Assembly: GCA_031553005.1 (NCBI GenBank)
Contig: JAVBMA010000006.1
Location: forward strand, 51,600-115,599
DNA from: RGIG9379 sp031553005
GTDB lineage: Bacteria; Bacteroidota; Bacteroidia; Bacteroidales; Paludibacteraceae
DNA: 64,000 bases
Direction of reading: 5' to 3'
Of this stretch, positions 48,461-57,259 are shown piece by piece. How positions within the stretch are numbered: position 1 is the stretch's first letter; each line of letters starts with the position of its first letter. The translations under genes were made by a program, and so were the position numbers. Below the pieces are notes generated by a model that had not been told where the DNA came from, did not search any database, and was given only the letters and a program-made list of their open reading frames with translations.

Positions 48461-48782
48461 AATATTCAGCCATTAGTTTTAATGCTTTTTCGATTTCTCC
48501 TTTGGGTGTTTTTTGAGTTTTCTTTTGAAATCCATTAAGTAATATCACTAATTTGTCGTTATCGAAAAAACAAAATACCCGCCAGATATTTGTTCCAAGT
48601 TGAATCCTAGCTTCGTATAAACTATTTGCTCCAATGATGGATTTTAAATAGTTTTTTGGAATTCTTTCCAAAGTTTCAATTGATTCAATTATTTTAAATA
48701 CTTTATTTTGAACTTTTTGTGGTTGTTCAATTAAAAATTCTTCAAAATAATTTTTAAAAGCAATGACTTCTCTTACTTTCAT
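48429..48782 (-). CDS. RelE/HigB-like toxin (Gp49 family)
   Basis: The 117-residue basic protein has the pattern of phage-derived Gp49/HigB-like toxins: LYEARIQLGTNIWRVFCFFD, then VILLNGFQKKTQKTPKGEIE-KAL. The YEARI, WRVF, NGFQKK and TP(K) blocks are characteristic. Relatives cleave mRNA at the ribosome. The gene is embedded between hisD (47 bases upstream) and hisC (31 bases past the antitoxin), so it probably shares the his transcript. Confidence 0.87.
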   Translation of the reverse strand: MKVREVIAFKNYFEEFLIEQPQKVQNKVFKIIESIETLERIPKNYLKSIIGANSLYEARIQLGTNIWRVFCFFDNDKLVILLNGFQKKTQKTPKGEIEKALKLMAEYYEQKAKKHGN

Positions 48783-48829
48783 AAAACAAAGGTAACTTTA
48801 AAGTTACATATCTCCAAATTATTAAAAGC

Positions 48830-50107
48830 TTATATCTTCATTCTCAGAGTGACAGCATTCTTATGTGCAAAAAGCTCTTCGTTTTCAGCCATAACTTCAA
48901 TTGCTTGACCTATATTTTGTAAACCTTCTTTTGTCAATTCCTGAAAAGTGATTTTCTTCATAAAACTATCCAAATTTACGCCGCTGTAAGCCTTTGCATA
49001 ACCGTTTGTCGGTAAGGTGTGGTTTGTTCCTGAAGCATAATCGCCCGCACTCTCGGGTGTCAGGTGACCAAGGAAGATAGAACCTGCATTGGTGATTTTT
49101 TCGGCAATATCGCGATAGTTGTGGGTGGAAATAATTAAATGCTCGGGTGCATACTCATTGGTGACGGCGATAGCTTCGTCCATCTCTTTTACAATGATTA
49201 TTTTGCTGTGTTCCAAGGCTTTTTTTGCCAGATCGGCGCGTGGAAGTTCTTCTACCTGAATGCTTACCTGTTCCACCACTTTTTGAGCCAGTTCTTCACT
49301 TGTCGTTATTAAAATTGACTGACTGTCAACACCATGTTCCGCTTGCGAAAGCAGATCGGCAGCCACAAAAACCGGATTTGCCGTTTCATCAGCTAATACT
49401 TCTACTTCCGAAGGACCCGCGGGCATGTCGATGGCGACATCTTTGAGTGAGACAAGTTGTTTGGCGCAGGTTACGTATTGATTTCCCGGACCGAATATCT
49501 TATATACTCTCGGTACGCTTTCAGTGCCGTAAGCCATTGCTCCGATAGCCTGAATACCGCCGATTTTGTAGATTTTTGTTACTCCTGCCGTTTGGGCGGC
49601 AAAGAGAATTGCAGGATGGATTTTACCCTCTTTGTTTGGAGGAGAGCAAAGCACTATTTCTTTGCATCCTGCTATCTTGGCTGGGATGGCAAGCATCAGC
49701 ACGGTTGAGAACAGAGGTGCTGTTCCTCCCGGAATATAGAGACCTACTTTATCGATCGCGACTGCCTTTTGCCAACAGGTGACACCGGGCATGGTTTCGA
49801 TTTTCGGCAATTCGTGTTTTTGTGCAGAGTGAAATTTCTCAATGTTGCTCTTAGCCAATAAAATGGCAGACTTCAACTCTTCCGGTATCTGTTTTCCGGC
49901 TTCTGAAATTTCATCTTCAGTCACTTGCAACGATGATAATTGAACTTTGTCGAATTTCAACTCATACTCTTTTACCGCTTTATCTCCATTTGTTTTTATG
50001 TCGTTTAAGACATTTTGCACGGTTTGGAATAAAGTGCTGTTATCAAACGTCGGGCGGGTTAGGATTTTTGCCCATTCTGTTTGTTGAGGATATTTGATTG
50101 TATTCAT
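48830..50107 (-). CDS. hisD: Histidinol dehydrogenase
   Basis: HisD oxidises histidinol to histidine in two NAD-dependent steps with a zinc ion. The 425 residues include VGLYIPGGTAPLFSTVLMLA, KIFGPGNQYVTCAKQLV, DMPAGPSEVEVLAD, LSQAEHGVDSQ (metal ligands) and EHLIISTHNY, with the C-terminal GDYASGTNHTLPTNGYAKAY. It follows hisG after a spacer of about 195 bases. Confidence 0.97.
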   Translation of the reverse strand: MNTIKYPQQTEWAKILTRPTFDNSTLFQTVQNVLNDIKTNGDKAVKEYELKFDKVQLSSLQVTEDEISEAGKQIPEELKSAILLAKSNIEKFHSAQKHELPKIETMPGVTCWQKAVAIDKVGLYIPGGTAPLFSTVLMLAIPAKIAGCKEIVLCSPPNKEGKIHPAILFAAQTAGVTKIYKIGGIQAIGAMAYGTESVPRVYKIFGPGNQYVTCAKQLVSLKDVAIDMPAGPSEVEVLADETANPVFVAADLLSQAEHGVDSQSILITTSEELAQKVVEQVSIQVEELPRADLAKKALEHSKIIIVKEMDEAIAVTNEYAPEHLIISTHNYRDIAEKITNAGSIFLGHLTPESAGDYASGTNHTLPTNGYAKAYSGVNLDSFMKKITFQELTKEGLQNIGQAIEVMAENEELFAHKNAVTLRMKI

Positions 50108-50112
50108 AATTC

Positions 50113-50303
50113 GAAAATAAGTAAATAAGCAAATGTGTAAATAAGCAAATTAGCAAATGGTGGTGCATTTGGTTGTTTTTTTACTTCTATTATTTGATTT
50201 TGAACTTCTTGTTATTTTTTTTATAATTACCGCAATTATACCATCAAAATTTTTGACATGGGTGTTACATTTGCTAATTTACACATTAGTAAATTTGCTA
50301 ATT
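50113..50303. repeat. GCAAAT/GTAAAT-word palindrome between hisG and hisD
   Basis: Repeated AAGCAAATGTGTAAATAAGC-type words at 50113-50158 are mirrored by ACATTTGCTAATTTACACAT-TAGTAAATTTGC at 50268-50300. A T-rich loop of about 110 bases lies between. The right arm reaches the hisG stop codon. Confidence 0.7.
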
Positions 50304-51153
50304 AAACAATCATCTTTTCAATCGGAACAACCAAAATACCTTCTGCTCCAAGTGCTTTCAGCTTGCAGATGATATCCCAGAATTTCTTTTCGTCGATAAC
50401 CGAATGTAGCGAGCTCCAGCCTTTTTCGAGTAGAGGTGTAACGGTCGGCGATTTCATACCCGGCAGTAATTGGCATACATCATCAATCTTGTCGTTCGGG
50501 ATATTCAGTATATTGTATTTTTTTCCTTCTGCATTTTTGTAAGAGTCAAAGCGAAACAAAAGCTCGTCCAGAATAGCCCGTTTTTCATTTGTTAGCTCTT
50601 TATTGGCAATCATCAATGCTTCGGAGTACATGACTATTTCTACTTCTTTCAGGTTATTGCTGACCAGTGTTCCTCCTGAACTTACAATGTCAAAAATACA
50701 GTCGGCAAGACCAATGCCGGGAGCGATCTCTACCGAACCTGTGATTACGTGTATTTCGGCATTGATGTTATTCTTTTTCAGGAAATCACCTAAAATTACA
50801 GGGTAGGAGGTCGCTATTTTTTTTCCTTCAAACCATTTCACTCCTTTATAATCTGCCGATTTCGGAATGGCGAGCGAAAGCCTGCATTTACTGAAGTCCA
50901 ACCGTTTGATGATAGTGGCGTTTTCTTTTTTCTCTTCATATTCGTTTTCACCTACGACGCCTACATCGGCAATTCCGCTTGCTACGGCTTGAGGAATATC
51001 ATCGTCCCGCAAAAAAAGGATTTCTACCGGAAAGTTTTTAGCCGGAATTAATAGTGTCCTTTTTCCGGATTCGATTTTAATGCTCGATTCTGTAAGCATT
51101 GTCATTGTCTCTTCATATAAACGGCCTTTTGCCTGAACTGCAATTCTTAGCAT
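50302..51153 (-). CDS. hisG: ATP phosphoribosyltransferase (long form)
   Basis: HisG starts histidine synthesis by joining ATP and PRPP. The 283 residues are the long form: catalytic lobes at about 1-205 (LRIAVQAKGRLYEETM, GIADVGVVGENEYEEK, GLADCIFDIVSSGGTL with the PRPP loop) and a C-terminal ACT-like regulatory domain (about 208-283, with GMKSPTVTPLLEKGW) that binds histidine for feedback inhibition. It is the first gene after the attenuator-like leader. Confidence 0.96.
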   Translation of the reverse strand: MLRIAVQAKGRLYEETMTMLTESSIKIESGKRTLLIPAKNFPVEILFLRDDDIPQAVASGIADVGVVGENEYEEKKENATIIKRLDFSKCRLSLAIPKSADYKGVKWFEGKKIATSYPVILGDFLKKNNINAEIHVITGSVEIAPGIGLADCIFDIVSSGGTLVSNNLKEVEIVMYSEALMIANKELTNEKRAILDELLFRFDSYKNAEGKKYNILNIPNDKIDDVCQLLPGMKSPTVTPLLEKGWSSLHSVIDEKKFWDIICKLKALGAEGILVVPIEKMIV

Positions 51154-51171
51154 ATTTTAATTGATTTTATT

Positions 51172-51262
51172 TAGAGTAAACAAGTAAACGAAAATATCTT
51201 CGTTCATTTTATTATTCCGAAAATTGTTGGTATTTGTTTATTGATTTACTCGTTAACTTGAT
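51172..51262. repeat. GTAAAC-word palindrome in the his leader
   Basis: AGAGTAAACAAGTAAACGAA near 51172 is mirrored by TTTACTCGTTAACTTG near 51245 in the DNA between the attenuator terminator and hisG. Same style as 2880-2982 and 57878-57952. Confidence 0.65.
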
Positions 51263-51284
51263 TTTTTAAATTATAAATAAAAAA

Positions 51285-51307
51285 AAGCCTACCATTCCGG
51301 TAAGCTT
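51285..51307 (-). terminator. Attenuator terminator of the his operon
   Basis: On the minus strand AAGCTTACC (51307-51299) pairs with GGTAGGCTT (51293-51285) around a 5-base loop and is followed by T residues. The left arm GCTTACCG can instead pair with CGGTGAGC (51350-51343), which would prevent the terminator. The arrangement is that of a classical attenuator. Confidence 0.8.
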
Positions 51308-51351
51308 TCAAATTATATTTTTCTATTAGATATGATATACCCGCTCACCGA

Positions 51352-51396
51352 TTAACGTTGATTCTGATGATGAGTATGATGCATATTTAACCGCAT
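51352..51396 (-). CDS. His operon leader peptide
   Basis: A 14-codon frame reads MRLNMHHTHHQNQR then stop, with four histidine codons in five positions (codons 6, 7, 9 and 10). It lies about 25 bases after a -7 promoter match and directly before the mutually exclusive antiterminator and terminator arms. This is the expected structure of a histidine-responsive leader: stalling at His codons favours the antiterminator. hisG starts about 130 bases after the terminator. Confidence 0.8.
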   Translation of the reverse strand: MRLNMHHTHHQNQR

Positions 51397-51416
51397 GTAT
51401 TTCTTTAATTTTGATG

Positions 51417-51424
51417 CAAATATA
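51417..51424 (-). promoter_or_regulatory. Promoter -7 element of the his operon
   Basis: TATATTTG on the minus strand matches TAnnTTTG and is placed to start the transcript just before the leader peptide. The -33 region is only T-rich. Confidence 0.55.
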
Positions 51425-51578
51425 TAAAAATATTTAGTTGTAAAAAAATAAAACATAAAAAAGCAATGAAGATATGGGTTTGTGTGGAAAATCATTATTC
51501 ATTTTACTCATTGTTTAATGAAATAGTTTAGATTTAATTTAAAAAATTATATATGATTTACATCGCGTTAACGTACGT

Positions 51579-53477
51579 TTATTCCCGTATCAATACTTTT
51601 GCTTGCTCAACGCTACCATTGCTACGCATCCACACAATATAGAGCCCTTCCGGAAGTTTTCCGTGATTGAATGTGTGAGAGTAGTTTTTTCCTGCAAAAG
51701 TATGCAGTTTGGTAGATGCAACGAGATTGCCGTTCAAACTGTAAAGTTCGAGTTCGTTTTCGCCGCTATCCTGCGCTGTGAAGTTTACACTCACGGTAGA
51801 GTTTGGCAATACATGTACATGCATGCGGGTATCAGGATCAGCTGATATTTTAGCGGTTCCGGTAAACTCACCCGGATCTGTAAATTCGGCAATATAAATC
51901 AATTGCATATCACTGATGTTTACACTTTGCATCGAATGTCCTACGTTGAATGCTAATTGTGCATTTATATCCGATTCATTTGTCATCTCAAATTCAAAAG
52001 AAAATTTTCTCGATTCCGTAGTTAAATCAAATGATCCTCCGGCATTTAAGTAGTCGGTATATGGAGAAGCAGCCATTTGAAGCAATACTTCCATCTGTCT
52101 TGGAGCAGCAGCGTAAGCATTGAATGTTAAGCGGTATTTCATGCCTTTTTCGAGAGCAATCCCCGATTGTATAAGTTGAGGCTCCCACGGGTTGGCACCG
52201 ATTGCCGTAATATTTATGACTGCCTGATTATTAATAGGGGTATATGTGCCTGCTGAATTTCCATAGCTGCTTCCTGTGTTCAATGTCCAGAGTTGGGTAT
52301 TGGCAAAGTTACCGTTTCTGACCAGATTTTCAGTACCATCGCCAACCAAGATAAAATTAGCCGTAACGGTTTTGTCTTTGTCCATTTTGACAGAAAGCGG
52401 TACTTGGTTTCCGGAAGCGTCTCCGCTCCAACTTTCAAATTCCCAACCTCCTGCTGCAACCGGGGTGAGCGAAACATTTGCACCATCATCGTAACGGCCA
52501 TTTGAGGTGTCCGGATTACGGGTGATCGTTCCGCCCGCAGCCGGCGCAACTGAGGTGGTAAGTCTAAATCCTGTTTCAGCTTCGCTATACAAAAGCTCAA
52601 GCATTTTTTGTCCGTAGTTTTCGCCCAATTTTTTATATCCCTCATAGCTGAAGTGCAGGTTATCCCCACCGCTTGCACAACCTTGCGACGAGATTACATG
52701 TGCAACATTTTTACCATTCGGCAGTTTAGCAGTTATAGCACTTGGTAGGGTGCTGATATTTCCGTTATTGTTGCCATAAGCCTGACCAGCCAATATCGGA
52801 ATGGAATTTGCAGGAAGTCCTAAATCGTTCAGCATATTATCATAGATTCCTTTTACTTTTTGTCCCCAATTACCATTTAGTGCGCCGGATTCTCCTTGGT
52901 GCATGATAATACCTTTAATAACACCTGATTTTTGAGCTTCCTTTGCCAAATTCAACAAATAGTTGTAAGGATCGTTTCCATATATGTTCGCTGTATTTTT
53001 CATATAGTCCGCTTGCGTTTTATAATAATCGGGAGCGCCTGTTTTTTCAAAACCATTGATAGCGGCTCCGGCAACGGCAACGACAATAACGCCTATTTTA
53101 ATATTTTCATCAGGGATTCCGGCAACCAATGTGCGTCCGAAATAATCGGCAGGACATAAGCCTAAATTGTTTCTCACCAAAGGCGGAACAGCCGTATACC
53201 AATTACCTTTTGTCCGCTGTTCATTACCGCTGGCTAACTTGTAAGATCCGGAGACGGCAGCCATCACCCGAAAACGCGGATCTACATTTTGTTTATATGC
53301 AATAGGTATATTATCGCTGTACGCGATTGAACTACCGCTCCAGTTTTGCCCCTCCATATTCGATTGTCCGAAAGCAAGGTAAATGTGAAAATTCGGATCC
53401 GGCGTTTGCGCCTGCCCCAGTACTGTTGCCATAAATGCAAAGATTAGGATACTGAGTAGATAATTTGTCTTTTTCAT
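51579..53477 (-). CDS. Secreted SGNH-type (sialate O-acetylesterase-like) esterase with type IX sorting tail
   Basis: The 632-residue protein has a signal peptide (about 1-24). A catalytic SGNH domain (about 28-300) carries IYLAFGQSNMEGQNWSGSS with the serine, GIIMHQGESGALNG, and DNLHFSYEGYKKLGENY with the Asp-His pair. An InlB-like B-repeat follows (about 305-380, GGWEFESWSGDASGNQVPLS), then a carbohydrate-binding-like domain (about 385-535, LVRNGNFANTQLWTLNTGSS). A C-terminal Por-type sorting tail closes it (about 550-632, with ELELYSLNGNLVAS and LPEGLYIVWM). It probably deacetylates glycans at the cell surface, exported by the type IX system. Confidence 0.9.
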   Translation of the reverse strand: MKKTNYLLSILIFAFMATVLGQAQTPDPNFHIYLAFGQSNMEGQNWSGSSIAYSDNIPIAYKQNVDPRFRVMAAVSGSYKLASGNEQRTKGNWYTAVPPLVRNNLGLCPADYFGRTLVAGIPDENIKIGVIVVAVAGAAINGFEKTGAPDYYKTQADYMKNTANIYGNDPYNYLLNLAKEAQKSGVIKGIIMHQGESGALNGNWGQKVKGIYDNMLNDLGLPANSIPILAGQAYGNNNGNISTLPSAITAKLPNGKNVAHVISSQGCASGGDNLHFSYEGYKKLGENYGQKMLELLYSEAETGFRLTTSVAPAAGGTITRNPDTSNGRYDDGANVSLTPVAAGGWEFESWSGDASGNQVPLSVKMDKDKTVTANFILVGDGTENLVRNGNFANTQLWTLNTGSSYGNSAGTYTPINNQAVINITAIGANPWEPQLIQSGIALEKGMKYRLTFNAYAAAPRQMEVLLQMAASPYTDYLNAGGSFDLTTESRKFSFEFEMTNESDINAQLAFNVGHSMQSVNISDMQLIYIAEFTDPGEFTGTAKISADPDTRMHVHVLPNSTVSVNFTAQDSGENELELYSLNGNLVASTKLHTFAGKNYSHTFNHGKLPEGLYIVWMRSNGSVEQAKVLIRE

Positions 53478-53834
53478 TGTGTGAAAGATTTAAAGTGTTT
53501 GTGCTTTAGGTATTTATTGTTGGTAAAGGTAAAAAATGTTATGGATTGAGTATGAATATTTTTGAGATTTTTTTAACCTGAATTGTTTTAGATGTTTTAT
53601 TTAAAGGTTAAGGATTATCGTGTTTTTTTAATTATTTCGAAGTTTTGTACCAAGCAGATACCCTATGTCTTGCTTCTTATTTGGCGTAAATTTAGCAATA
53701 GCATAATTTGTGCCAAATCCGGAGGCTGAATCTTGAAAAAAGATATTTTTCCGGTTTATCCGCTTGTTTGTTTACTTATCTGTTTTTTACGGAAAAAGAG
53801 TTATTTTTGTTTCTTAAACGCAAAATTGCCGATT
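53478..53834. other. Intergenic region with the coaX promoter
   Basis: TATTTTTG at 53802-53809 is a -7 match 25 bases before the coaX ATG at 53835. It lies inside the longer open frame that begins at 53733, so that frame is not the translated product. The rest is AT-rich without a gene. Confidence 0.5.
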
Positions 53835-54551
53835 ATGAATTTAATAGTTGATCAGGGAAACTCTTTTGCCAAAATAGGAATCTTTTCGGATGAAGTATTG
53901 CTTCATACAGCTATTTTTAAAAAGATAGGAAAAGAAGAACTGGACTCCTTGTTTCAGTTATATCCGATTTCTTCCGTTATTCTCTCTTCTGTTGTGAATA
54001 CAGAGTTAGAATTGATCGAATACCTCAAAAAAAGAACCGGAAAATTCATCTTGCTGGATGAGAATACCCCACTTCCGATAGAAAATTTATATAAGACTCC
54101 TGAGACATTGGGGAGAGACCGGATTGCCGCTTGTGTTGGTGCGAATTTTCTGAAGCCGGATACAAATTTGCTGGTAATTGATGCCGGAACGGCAATTACT
54201 TATGACGTGGTGAATGCTAAGAATCAATATTTAGGAGGCAATATATCGCCCGGATTGGAGATGAGAAAAAGGGCGCTGCATACTTTTACCCAAAAATTAC
54301 CGTTAGTAGAAATAACAGATTCCGTTCCGATGCTTGGGACTACTACAAAGGAGGCTATTTTGGCGGGAATTGTCAATGGATTGGTTTACGAAATAGAAGG
54401 ATGCATTTCATCGGTTTCGTCTGTTTATCCGTGTCTTTCAGTATTTTTAACAGGAGGGGATGCTTTTTACTTTGAAAGAAAAGTAAAAAATAGCATCTTT
54501 GCAAATCAAAATTTATTACTGGTAGGTTTAAACCGAATACTCAACTTTTAG
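53835..54551 (+). CDS. coaX: Type III pantothenate kinase
   Basis: CoaX phosphorylates pantothenate, the first step to coenzyme A, using ATP and a monovalent cation. The start at 53835 gives 238 residues, typical for the family. Motifs are NLIVDQGNSFAKIGIF (phosphate loop), TLGRDRIAAC, LLVIDAGTAITYDVV with the catalytic aspartate, and GGNISPGLEMR. The stop is directly followed by the next ATG, so coaX and the outer-membrane protein gene are coupled. Confidence 0.94.
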   Translation: MNLIVDQGNSFAKIGIFSDEVLLHTAIFKKIGKEELDSLFQLYPISSVILSSVVNTELELIEYLKKRTGKFILLDENTPLPIENLYKTPETLGRDRIAACVGANFLKPDTNLLVIDAGTAITYDVVNAKNQYLGGNISPGLEMRKRALHTFTQKLPLVEITDSVPMLGTTTKEAILAGIVNGLVYEIEGCISSVSSVYPCLSVFLTGGDAFYFERKVKNSIFANQNLLLVGLNRILNF

Positions 54552-55799
54552 ATGTTAAAAAAGAGCTTAGTTGTCATTCTTTTTATATGGTCTTGTATAG
54601 CAGGAATGCATTCACAAAACAGTACAAGTTCGCCTTATAGCCGTTATGGATATGGAGAACTTGTTGATGCGGGATTCGGTCAGAATAAATCTATGGGAGG
54701 AATATCCTACGGTTTACGGGCCAGCAAATTTACCAATCCGGGAAACCCTGCCTCTTTTACGGCTATTGATTCCCTTACTTTTCGTTTTGAAGCGGCTGCA
54801 AGTTTGAAATTTTCTTCATATAAAGACTCCAATGGAGAGCAGTCAAAAACGAATGGAAATCTGGAATACCTTGCATTACAGTTTCCTGTGAAAAAATGGT
54901 TGGGGATTAGCGCCGGCGTTTTGCCTTACTCTGTTGTCGGATACGATTTCTCTTCTAAAGATACTCAAAGCTCGACTATTACGAGTGGTTCGTTAGAGTC
55001 TACTTATCTCTACGAGGGTTCGGGAGGAATTACCCAGATTTATTTGGGAGCTGCTGTAAATCCGTTCCCTAATTTTTCTTTGGGTGCGAGTTTGGATTTT
55101 AATTTTGGAACAATAAAACATTCGAGTTCGGTTTCTTTCGATAATACAGCATATTACTCTACTTCACAGGCAAATGAGATCCGGGTGTCCAGTTTTACCG
55201 GACTGTTCGGTGCACAATATACCCTGTTGTTGCCTAAAGAGCAGAAAATTACTTTTGGTGCTGTATTTCAACCCAAGTCAAGCCTGGGAGGCGATGCCGA
55301 ACAAACGGTTATTACTACGGATACGCTGAATATAACCGACAATAATGATTTCGATTTGCCGTTATCATTTGGAGGGGGATTTGTATATAATTTTTCCGAA
55401 AAACTTTTGGCTGGGTTTGATTATAAATATCAAGCTTGGTCTGATGTGAGATATTTTGGTAAAAAGCCTTTTGTCGATAGAAATAAATTTTCAATAGGAC
55501 TTGAGTACCAGCCTAATAATATTAGTAAGAACTATTTTAACCGGATTTATTACCGTGTTGGTGCAAATTATTCAAATTCCTATACAAAAGTAAATGGCAA
55601 GGATTTGAGTGAATATGTAATTAGCGCCGGTTTGGGATTGCCTCTGAAACGAGGATTAAACCCGACAGTACTTAACATGGTTTTTGAATATGGAAATATG
55701 GGAACTACTGCGGATAACCTGATTAAAGAACAATGTTTCAAGTTTACATTGAATATGACGATCAATGAGCGGTGGTTTGTAACACGTAAGTTTGAATAA
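54552..55799 (+). CDS. Outer-membrane beta-barrel protein
   Basis: The 415-residue product has a signal peptide (about 1-21) followed by NSTSSPYSRYGYGELVDAGF and many alternating amphipathic strands, ending in an aromatic residue close to the C-terminus (KFE). It fits the FadL-like or OMP family of Bacteroidota conserved between coaX and a TPR gene. The transported substrate is unknown. Confidence 0.8.
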   Translation: MLKKSLVVILFIWSCIAGMHSQNSTSSPYSRYGYGELVDAGFGQNKSMGGISYGLRASKFTNPGNPASFTAIDSLTFRFEAAASLKFSSYKDSNGEQSKTNGNLEYLALQFPVKKWLGISAGVLPYSVVGYDFSSKDTQSSTITSGSLESTYLYEGSGGITQIYLGAAVNPFPNFSLGASLDFNFGTIKHSSSVSFDNTAYYSTSQANEIRVSSFTGLFGAQYTLLLPKEQKITFGAVFQPKSSLGGDAEQTVITTDTLNITDNNDFDLPLSFGGGFVYNFSEKLLAGFDYKYQAWSDVRYFGKKPFVDRNKFSIGLEYQPNNISKNYFNRIYYRVGANYSNSYTKVNGKDLSEYVISAGLGLPLKRGLNPTVLNMVFEYGNMGTTADNLIKEQCFKFTLNMTINERWFVTRKFE

Positions 55800-55912
55800 T
55801 AGAAAACAGAATAGAAAAAGGGATGTATGAAAACCTCCTCTGCCGGTAGGAAAACAGGAGTACGAAGAGAGGATGTTTCATGCAGTTTTGTTAAACAATA
55901 AAATAAATTTAT

Positions 55913-57259
55913 ATGAAAAAAGTAATATTGTCTGCGATTGCCTTTGGTATGGTGACATTCACAAGCTATGCCCAGAAAGGTATTCAAGACGGATCGAAAT
56001 TTGGGCATGGGGAAGACAGCATACGTTGTGTACAGAATTTGAGCCTTTTTGCATCTTATGCAAAACAAGGGGATTATAAAAGTGCGTTGGAATTTTGGGA
56101 TAAGGCTTATGACGAATGTCCGGCTTCGCACAGTTCCATATACTCTTACGGTCCCAGTATTGTCGCTTGGCAAATAGAGCAGGAGACAGACCCTGCAAAA
56201 AAAGATAAACTTTTTGACCGTTTGATGGGCGTATATGATAACCGTATCAAATATTTCGGAAATAGTGCGAAATATGGTAAAGCCTATATTTTAGGAAGGA
56301 AAGCGATAGATTATGTCCGGTTTGCTAATCCGGCCAAAGACCCATTGAAAGAAAATGCATATAAATGGTTGTCCGAGGCTATTGACTTAGATAAATCCGG
56401 AAATGAAGTAGCTGTGTTCCAACAATATTTTATTTTGTCTAACGGACTTTATAAAGGTAAACCGGATTTATACAGGGAAACGTACATTAACGACTACCTG
56501 AAAATTACACCTATGTTGACGGAACGCGCAGCATCCGGAGAACCTAAAGACACTGTTTATGCTACTGTAAAAACAATGGCGGACGCTATGTTTGCCCAAT
56601 CGGGAGTAGCTGACTGCAAAACATTGGATGGAGTATACGGAAAACAGTTGGATGCCAAACAAAAAGATAAAGATTTCCTGAATCTTGTTTTGATGTTATA
56701 CAGAAGTGCTGATTGTGAAGAATCGGGCATTTACTTTAAAGCATCCGATTATGCACACAGGATAGAACCTACGGCAGGTTCTGCAAGCGGATTGGCTATT
56801 CAGGCTTACAACAATAAAAATTACAGTAAAGCAATATCTTATTTTGAAGAAGCCGTATCACTGGAAAGTAACAATATTGAAAAGTCAAAATTGCAGATGA
56901 AGGTTGCCGCTACCTATAATAAACTGGGCAATTACGAAAATGCACGTAGAGCATGCCTAACTGCATTGAATTATAACTCATCCAATTCATCCGCATATAT
57001 AATGATTGCCCACTTATATGCCCAATACTCATCGTTGATTGACGATGATCCGGTAATTCAGAAAACGGCTTACTGGGCTGCGGTAGATAAGTTGGAGAGA
57101 GCAAAAGCTGTAGATCCTTCTTGTGCGGCAGATGTTAATAAATTGCTTAGTGCTTATAAAGCAAATTTCCCTCCGAAATCGGAATTATTTATGCGTAACA
57201 TAACCGGAGATACATATACGGTTCCCGGTTGGATTGGAGAAAAAACAACTATTCGATGA
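55913..57259 (+). CDS. Secreted TPR-repeat protein
   Basis: The 448-residue protein has a signal peptide (MKKVILSAIAFGMVTFTSYA) and TPR-like helical hairpins throughout: near 40-75 (LFASYAKQGDYKSALEFWDK), 290-330 (IQAYNNKNYSKAISYFEEAV) and 325-360. It probably is a periplasmic or outer-membrane scaffold. Its stop overlaps the start of lptC by four bases, and the pair is conserved in Bacteroidota. Confidence 0.85.
   Translation: MKKVILSAIAFGMVTFTSYAQKGIQDGSKFGHGEDSIRCVQNLSLFASYAKQGDYKSALEFWDKAYDECPASHSSIYSYGPSIVAWQIEQETDPAKKDKLFDRLMGVYDNRIKYFGNSAKYGKAYILGRKAIDYVRFANPAKDPLKENAYKWLSEAIDLDKSGNEVAVFQQYFILSNGLYKGKPDLYRETYINDYLKITPMLTERAASGEPKDTVYATVKTMADAMFAQSGVADCKTLDGVYGKQLDAKQKDKDFLNLVLMLYRSADCEESGIYFKASDYAHRIEPTAGSASGLAIQAYNNKNYSKAISYFEEAVSLESNNIEKSKLQMKVAATYNKLGNYENARRACLTALNYNSSNSSAYIMIAHLYAQYSSLIDDDPVIQKTAYWAAVDKLERAKAVDPSCAADVNKLLSAYKANFPPKSELFMRNITGDTYTVPGWIGEKTTIR

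Noticed and set aside
53733..53834. N-terminal extension of coaX (34 residues)
   Set aside because: A -7 promoter match lies within it, and the family begins at the NLIVDQGNS block.
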